Translations under genes and position numbers: made by a program
Assembly (NCBI GenBank): GCA_020249505.1
Contig: JADCFN010000011.1
Span: 1-64,000, forward strand
DNA length: 64,000 bases
Direction: 5' to 3'
Source of the DNA: Roseomonas sp.
GTDB lineage: Bacteria; Pseudomonadota; Alphaproteobacteria; Acetobacterales; Acetobacteraceae
Notes under the pieces: model-generated
Told to the model about the DNA's origin: nothing
What the model saw: the letters and a program-made list of their open reading frames with translations, nothing else
Database searches by the model: none
Shown: one piece after another, positions 60,067-64,000 of the stretch
How the letters are laid out: each line of letters starts with the position of its first letter
How positions within the stretch are numbered: position 1 is the first letter of the stretch

Positions 60067-62136
60067 TTGAGCACCGAAACCACCACGCGTCCCATTCGCA
60101 TCGCCGTTGATATCGGCGGCACATTCACTGACCTGCAAATCCTGGACGCGCGCCTTGGCGTGGCGCAGGCCTGGAAAACGCCGACAACGCCGGAAGACCC
60201 CTCCATTGGCCTTCTGACCGGCGTTAATGAAGCCGCGGCACGCTTTGGTTTTGCTCTGTCCGATGTAGGACTACTGCTACATGGCACTACCATTGCCACC
60301 AATGCGGTTTTGGAAAGAAAACTCACTCGTGGCGTTTTACTGACCACTGCGGGCTTTGAGGATGTGCTTGAAATCAATCGCCATGTCCGGCGCGATATTT
60401 ACGGCCTGGCGCAGGAACCTTTTCCAACGCTGATCCCGCGCGACCGCCGGCTTGGTGTGCATGAACGTCTGCGCGCAGATGGTAGCGCTGAAATACCGCT
60501 GGATGAATCTCAACTACCGGCACTGCTGGATCGCATCCAACAGCTCGGCGCCGAGACCATCGCGATTTCGCTGCTGCACGCCTATGCCAATCCCGCCCAT
60601 GAAAAGCGCTTGGCTGCGCTGATCCAGGCCGCGCGCCCTGATCTGCCGATTTCGCTTTCTGCTGATATTTCGCCGGAAGTTCGTGAATATGAGCGTTGCT
60701 CCACCACTGTGCTGAACGCGCTTCTGATGCCAGTCGTGAAAGCCTATCTGGACCGGCTTGAAAAGCGTTTGGGGGAGGACGGATTTTCGCCGCTTGTCTT
60801 CCTCGTGCAATCCAATGGTGGCGTCTGCAGCCTTCGCATGGCGGCTGAGCAACCCGCGCGGTTGCTGCTCTCTGGCCCATCGGGCGGTGCATTAGCAGCG
60901 GGCCGCATTTCGGAAATGCTCGCACGTCCCAATCTGGTCGCGGTGGATATGGGCGGCACATCCTATGATGTTTCTGTAGTGCAAGGCGGGCGCGTTTCCG
61001 TGATTACCCAGGGCGAGATTGACCGCCTGCCGGTGCGCCTGCCCATGGTAGAAATGCGCACCATCGGCGCCGGCGGCGGTTCCATCGGTTCTGTTGATGC
61101 CGCTGGGCGGCTCACGGTTGGCCCGCGTAGCGCCGGCGCACGGCCCGGGCCGGTTGCCTATGGGCGCGGCGGTACGGAGCCCACAGTCACGGATGCCAAT
61201 CTGGCACTCGGCCGTCTTGATCCCGAATTCTTCCTTGGCGGTGCCATCAAGCTTGATATGCCGGCTACGCGCACCGCGATTGAAACACGCATCGGCGCGC
61301 CGTTGCAATTGTCGTTGGAACTGGCGGCGGCGGGTATGCTGATGGTCACCAACGCCAATCTCGGCGCGGCGGTGCGGCTATCACTTTTTGAAAAAGGGTT
61401 TGATCCGCGCGATTTCGCGCTGCTGTCCTTTGGCGGTGCAGGCGGTTTGCACGCCACCGAAGTGGCCGAGGAAATGGGCATCACGGAAGTGATTTTCCCG
61501 CGCGAACCCGGCACGCTTTCTGCCTATGGCATCCTGTTTTCTGATCTGGTGCAGGATTTGGCGCGCACAAGGCTGACGCGCGCTGAACCCGCTGGCTTGC
61601 CACAGATGCGCGACATCATCGCTGAACTGCGCCAGGCCGCGGATGCGCGATTGGCACAGGATGGCATTCCGGCTGATGAACGTGAAATCACAATTGCCGC
61701 TGATATGCGCTATCATGGTCAGGCCTTTGAACTGCTTGTCCCATGGGGCCAACTACACGCCCCGGATGAGGCTGCCTTGACTGACCTTATCCAGCGCTTT
61801 CATGCCACGCATAAGCAGCGCTTTTCCTATTCCAATCAGGATGAAGTGGTGGAAATCGTCACCTTCCGCGCCATTGCCAAAGGCAAGCTCGCGAAACCTG
61901 TATTGCGCGAACCGACACCAGCCGCCCGCCCGGCGCGCAAAGCGAAGCGGCTCGCCTATGATGGACAGCAATGGTGCGACGTGACCGTCTGGGACCGTGA
62001 AACGCTCGGCGCCGATGATCTTATCGAAGGCCCAGCCATTATCGAAGAAGCCTTCGCCACCCATTGGATTTCCCGCGCCTGGCAAGCAAGGCTTGCCACC
62101 GGCGGCGCCCTGATTGCAAAGAAGATCGCGCCATGA
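60067..62136 (+). CDS. hyuA: Hydantoinase/oxoprolinase subunit A
   Basis: A 689-residue actin-like ATPase subunit. 'RIAVDIGGTFTDLQILD' is the N-terminal phosphate loop, 'LLHGTTIATNAVLERKLTRGVLLTTAGFEDVLEI' and 'VAVDMGGTSYDVSVVQGG' complete the ASKHA fold. With HyuB it hydrolyses hydantoins or 5-oxoproline at the cost of ATP; acetone carboxylase and caprolactamase are in the same superfamily. The start is TTG 60067 ('STETTTRPIRIA'), the only start near the family N-terminus. It overlaps hyuB by 4 bases. Confidence 0.88.
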   Translation: MSTETTTRPIRIAVDIGGTFTDLQILDARLGVAQAWKTPTTPEDPSIGLLTGVNEAAARFGFALSDVGLLLHGTTIATNAVLERKLTRGVLLTTAGFEDVLEINRHVRRDIYGLAQEPFPTLIPRDRRLGVHERLRADGSAEIPLDESQLPALLDRIQQLGAETIAISLLHAYANPAHEKRLAALIQAARPDLPISLSADISPEVREYERCSTTVLNALLMPVVKAYLDRLEKRLGEDGFSPLVFLVQSNGGVCSLRMAAEQPARLLLSGPSGGALAAGRISEMLARPNLVAVDMGGTSYDVSVVQGGRVSVITQGEIDRLPVRLPMVEMRTIGAGGGSIGSVDAAGRLTVGPRSAGARPGPVAYGRGGTEPTVTDANLALGRLDPEFFLGGAIKLDMPATRTAIETRIGAPLQLSLELAAAGMLMVTNANLGAAVRLSLFEKGFDPRDFALLSFGGAGGLHATEVAEEMGITEVIFPREPGTLSAYGILFSDLVQDLARTRLTRAEPAGLPQMRDIIAELRQAADARLAQDGIPADEREITIAADMRYHGQAFELLVPWGQLHAPDEAALTDLIQRFHATHKQRFSYSNQDEVVEIVTFRAIAKGKLAKPVLREPTPAARPARKAKRLAYDGQQWCDVTVWDRETLGADDLIEGPAIIEEAFATHWISRAWQARLATGGALIAKKIAP

Positions 62137-63764
62137 GCCTCGGCCCCATCGAAATTGAAGTCATCCGTAATGCGCTGACTGCGGCGGCGGCCGAGATGGA
62201 TATCACCATCTGGCGCACCAGCCGCAGCACCACAGTACGCGAATTGCTGGACTATTCGACAGCGGTCTTCGATGCTGATGGCAATAATGTCGCGCAATCG
62301 GCACGCATTCCGCAGCATCTGAATTCCATGGGCGCGGCGCTCCGCATATTGCTGGACCGCTTCGTGGATGCGGCGGATTGGCACGAAGATGATGTTGTTG
62401 CTACCAATGATCCCTATTGCGGCGCGCAGCACCTGAACGACATATTGGTCTTCAAGCCAGTTTTCCATGACGGCAAGCGGGTGGCCTATGTGGGTGCGCT
62501 TTGCCATCACATAGATATGGGTGGCATGGCGCCTGGTTCCTATGCTGCGACAGCAACTGAAGTCTTTCAGGAAGGGCTGCGCATTCCGCCGCTGAAACTG
62601 ATTGAAGGCGGCGTGCTGAACAAAGCAATCTACGCCATGATCGGGCAGAATGTGCGCAAGCCCGCGCTCATGCTCGGGGATTTGCAATCCCAATTGGCAA
62701 GCCTTGAGGTTGGCGCCGCTTCCATCCGCCGTATTGCCGCGCGCTATGGAGCCGCGACACTGATTCAAGCCACAAGCCGCATCCTGGATCAGAGCGAGGC
62801 CGCAATGCGTGCCGCCATTCGCGCCATGCCAGATGGCACTTATAGCTTTGAAGATTTCCTTGATGATGATGGTGTATCCAGTGAGCCGGTGCGGCTGCAC
62901 GCCTCTATCACCATCAAGGGCGATGAGATTGAGGTTGATTTGACCGCCTGCGCGGATCAGCAGCGCGGCCCCATCAATTGTACGCCGGCGATGTCCAATT
63001 GTGCTGTCTATTACAGCATCATAGCCGCAACAGATGGTGCCATGCCAGCCAATGCGGGCTGTTATCGCCCCATCCGTATTCGGCATCGTGAAGGCAGTGT
63101 CACATCCTGTCGCGCACCGGCATCCGTTGCGCATCGTGTGGCGGTTTGTCATCGGCTGGCCAATGTCATGTTCGGCTGCCTGCATAAGGCGCTGCCGGAC
63201 CGCATGCCGGCGGCCTATTATGGCGGGTCTTATGTGGCGACCTTCCAAACCGAAGCGGCGGATGGCGGGCGTGAAGTGCTGGTGGAAATCGAAATCGGCG
63301 GCACAGGCGCCAGCCCCGCCAAGGATGGCGTGAATGCCTGGTCCTTCGGCATGCACAATAACAGCAATATCCCGATCGAAATGATCGAAAGCCAAATGCC
63401 GCTCACTATCACTCATTACGGGCTGAAGCCTGATTCAGGTGGTGATGGGCAATATCGCGGCGGCCTTGGCCTTATTCGTGAATGGCGCGTGGATAGTCCC
63501 GCTGGGATTTTCACCGCGAATATGGATCGCTTTCGATTTCCGCCCTATGGCCTTGCCGGCGGCAAGCCGGCCAGCCTTGGGCGCCTGCTGCGTATTCGTG
63601 ATGGCAAGGAAACACCCATCGCACCTAAAAGCGATGCGGTGCGCTTGCTGAAGGGCGATATTGTGCGCCTGGAAACTTCCGGCGGCGGCGGCTTTGGTGA
63701 TCCTGGTAAGCGTGCAGCGGAACGGCGCAAGGCAGATCAGGCGCTTGGTTATGTGACGGGCTAA
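62133..63764 (+). CDS. hyuB: Hydantoinase/oxoprolinase subunit B
   Basis: A 543-residue partner of HyuA. 'LGPIEIEVIRNALTAAAAEMDITIWRTSRSTTVRELLDYSTAVFDADGNNVAQSARIPQHLNSM' is the characteristic N-terminus, 'NDPYCGAQHLNDILVFKPVF' follows, and the Gly-rich end 'LETSGGGGFGDPGKR' closes it. Metal ligands probably lie in 'CHHIDMGG' and the nearby Asp. ATG 62133 is taken from overlap with hyuA rather than the track start. It is the probable end of the operon that begins with dctP, or earlier. Confidence 0.88.
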   Translation: MSLGPIEIEVIRNALTAAAAEMDITIWRTSRSTTVRELLDYSTAVFDADGNNVAQSARIPQHLNSMGAALRILLDRFVDAADWHEDDVVATNDPYCGAQHLNDILVFKPVFHDGKRVAYVGALCHHIDMGGMAPGSYAATATEVFQEGLRIPPLKLIEGGVLNKAIYAMIGQNVRKPALMLGDLQSQLASLEVGAASIRRIAARYGAATLIQATSRILDQSEAAMRAAIRAMPDGTYSFEDFLDDDGVSSEPVRLHASITIKGDEIEVDLTACADQQRGPINCTPAMSNCAVYYSIIAATDGAMPANAGCYRPIRIRHREGSVTSCRAPASVAHRVAVCHRLANVMFGCLHKALPDRMPAAYYGGSYVATFQTEAADGGREVLVEIEIGGTGASPAKDGVNAWSFGMHNNSNIPIEMIESQMPLTITHYGLKPDSGGDGQYRGGLGLIREWRVDSPAGIFTANMDRFRFPPYGLAGGKPASLGRLLRIRDGKETPIAPKSDAVRLLKGDIVRLETSGGGGFGDPGKRAAERRKADQALGYVTG

Positions 63765-63805
63765 ACCTCTTACCAGCGCAATCATCCTGGCCTAGGCTTG
63801 GTTAC

Positions 63806-63810
63806 GGAGG
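63806..63810 (+). promoter_or_regulatory. Ribosome binding site of the 3'-partial OYE gene
   Basis: GGAGG lies 8 bases upstream of ATG 63819; it identifies the start of a gene too near the window edge for the ORF track. Confidence 0.6.
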
Positions 63811-63818
63811 ATTGCACC

Positions 63819-64000
63819 ATGACCCTGCCTTTGCTGTTCACGCACTGGACCAAACGTGGCGTTACGCTGAAAAACCGCGTGGTGGTCGCACCCATGCATC
63901 AATATGCGGCGGATCGTGGCTTCATCACGGATTGGCATTTGATGAATGCGGGACGCTTCGCCGCCGGTGGTGCCGGTATGGTGATGGTGGAAAGCACCAA
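63819..64000 (+). CDS. Old Yellow Enzyme-family NADH:flavin oxidoreductase, N-terminal part
   Basis: The first 60 codons of a gene running off the window. 'LLFTHWTKRGVTLKNRVVVAPMHQYAADRGFITDWHLMNAGRFAAGGAGMVMVEST' is the OYE N-terminus: 'LKNR.V.APM.QY' binds FMN, and 'W......RFA.GGAGMV' continues the barrel. OYE proteins reduce activated alkenes or break cyclic enones with NAD(P)H and FMN. It begins 54 bases after hyuB on the same strand and could share its promoter. It is missing from the ORF track. Confidence 0.85.
   Translation, partial: MTLPLLFTHWTKRGVTLKNRVVVAPMHQYAADRGFITDWHLMNAGRFAAGGAGMVMVEST

Noticed and set aside
61956-63416. 486-aa minus-strand ORF antisense to hyuA/hyuB
   Set aside because: The plus strand encodes full HyuA and HyuB with known motifs; the antisense frame has no family features.

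Overview
The window is GC-rich, densely packed bacterial DNA, most likely from an alphaproteobacterium and probably an Acetobacteraceae member of the Roseomonas type. This rests on four signs: a long speF-type leader before an ornithine decarboxylase, an Anbu/ATP-grasp/alpha-E operon, an alphaproteobacterial-looking Tgt ('PTRSGR'), and many Bug/TctC-type periplasmic binding proteins. No rRNA, tRNA, CRISPR array or phage was recognised. The taxonomic call is inference from gene content; no marker gene was searched.

Layout. 1-928: 3' end of an IS5/IS1182-type element whose right end abuts a 5'-truncated Asp/Glu racemase (AMDase)-type gene. 932-8302: DehI-like protein, lipoprotein, UPF0173 hydrolase, MaoC hydratase, MFS exporter, AbgB-like M20 hydrolase and an oligopeptide-type binding protein. 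8393-10020: speF-like leader, ornithine decarboxylase, a strong hairpin terminator and a 44-nt palindromic repeat. 10044-12899: enolase-superfamily enzyme divergent from an AtzG-like/AtzE-like amidase pair. 13041-16166: circularly permuted ATP-grasp, alpha-E and Anbu proteasome-like peptidase. 16225-19136: three solute-binding proteins without permeases. 19137-24065: queA-tgt-queF-queG-queC-VUT transporter, a translationally coupled queuosine operon.

24126-38422 is accessory catabolism. It holds a TPP enzyme/hydroxyacyl-CoA dehydrogenase/SDR operon, an M20 carbamoylase, a GMC oxidoreductase followed by a Bug protein, TspO, a binding protein/quinone reductase/D-aminoacylase set and a dihydroxyphthalate-decarboxylase-like protein. 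38419-46434 carries an alpha/beta hydrolase, then GMC oxidoreductase, CoA transferase, creatininase, two tandem FAD oxidases and a flavodoxin-like reductase. A second copy of the palindromic repeat follows.

46490-50457 encodes an NMT1-type ABC importer ending in a cytosine-deaminase-like amidohydrolase. 50755-64000 runs on the plus strand: EamA exporter, two-subunit CoA transferase, thioredoxin-fold isomerase, an orphan molybdenum hydroxylase large subunit (Gln in place of the usual catalytic Glu), PuuE-like deacetylase, TRAP transporter, HyuA/HyuB hydantoinase-oxoprolinase pair, and the start of an Old Yellow Enzyme.

Together the genes suggest a scavenging heterotroph that captures organic acids, amides and cyclic ureides or lactams with many binding proteins. 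It then hydrolyses C-N bonds and sends the products through CoA-dependent routes. The housekeeping islands are queuosine synthesis, polyamine synthesis and the Anbu operon. No wholly unknown system is obvious. The best leads are the Anbu operon without its transglutaminase, the altered orphan molybdoenzyme, the covarying 44-nt repeat, the tandem FAD-oxidase cluster and the run of permease-less binding proteins.
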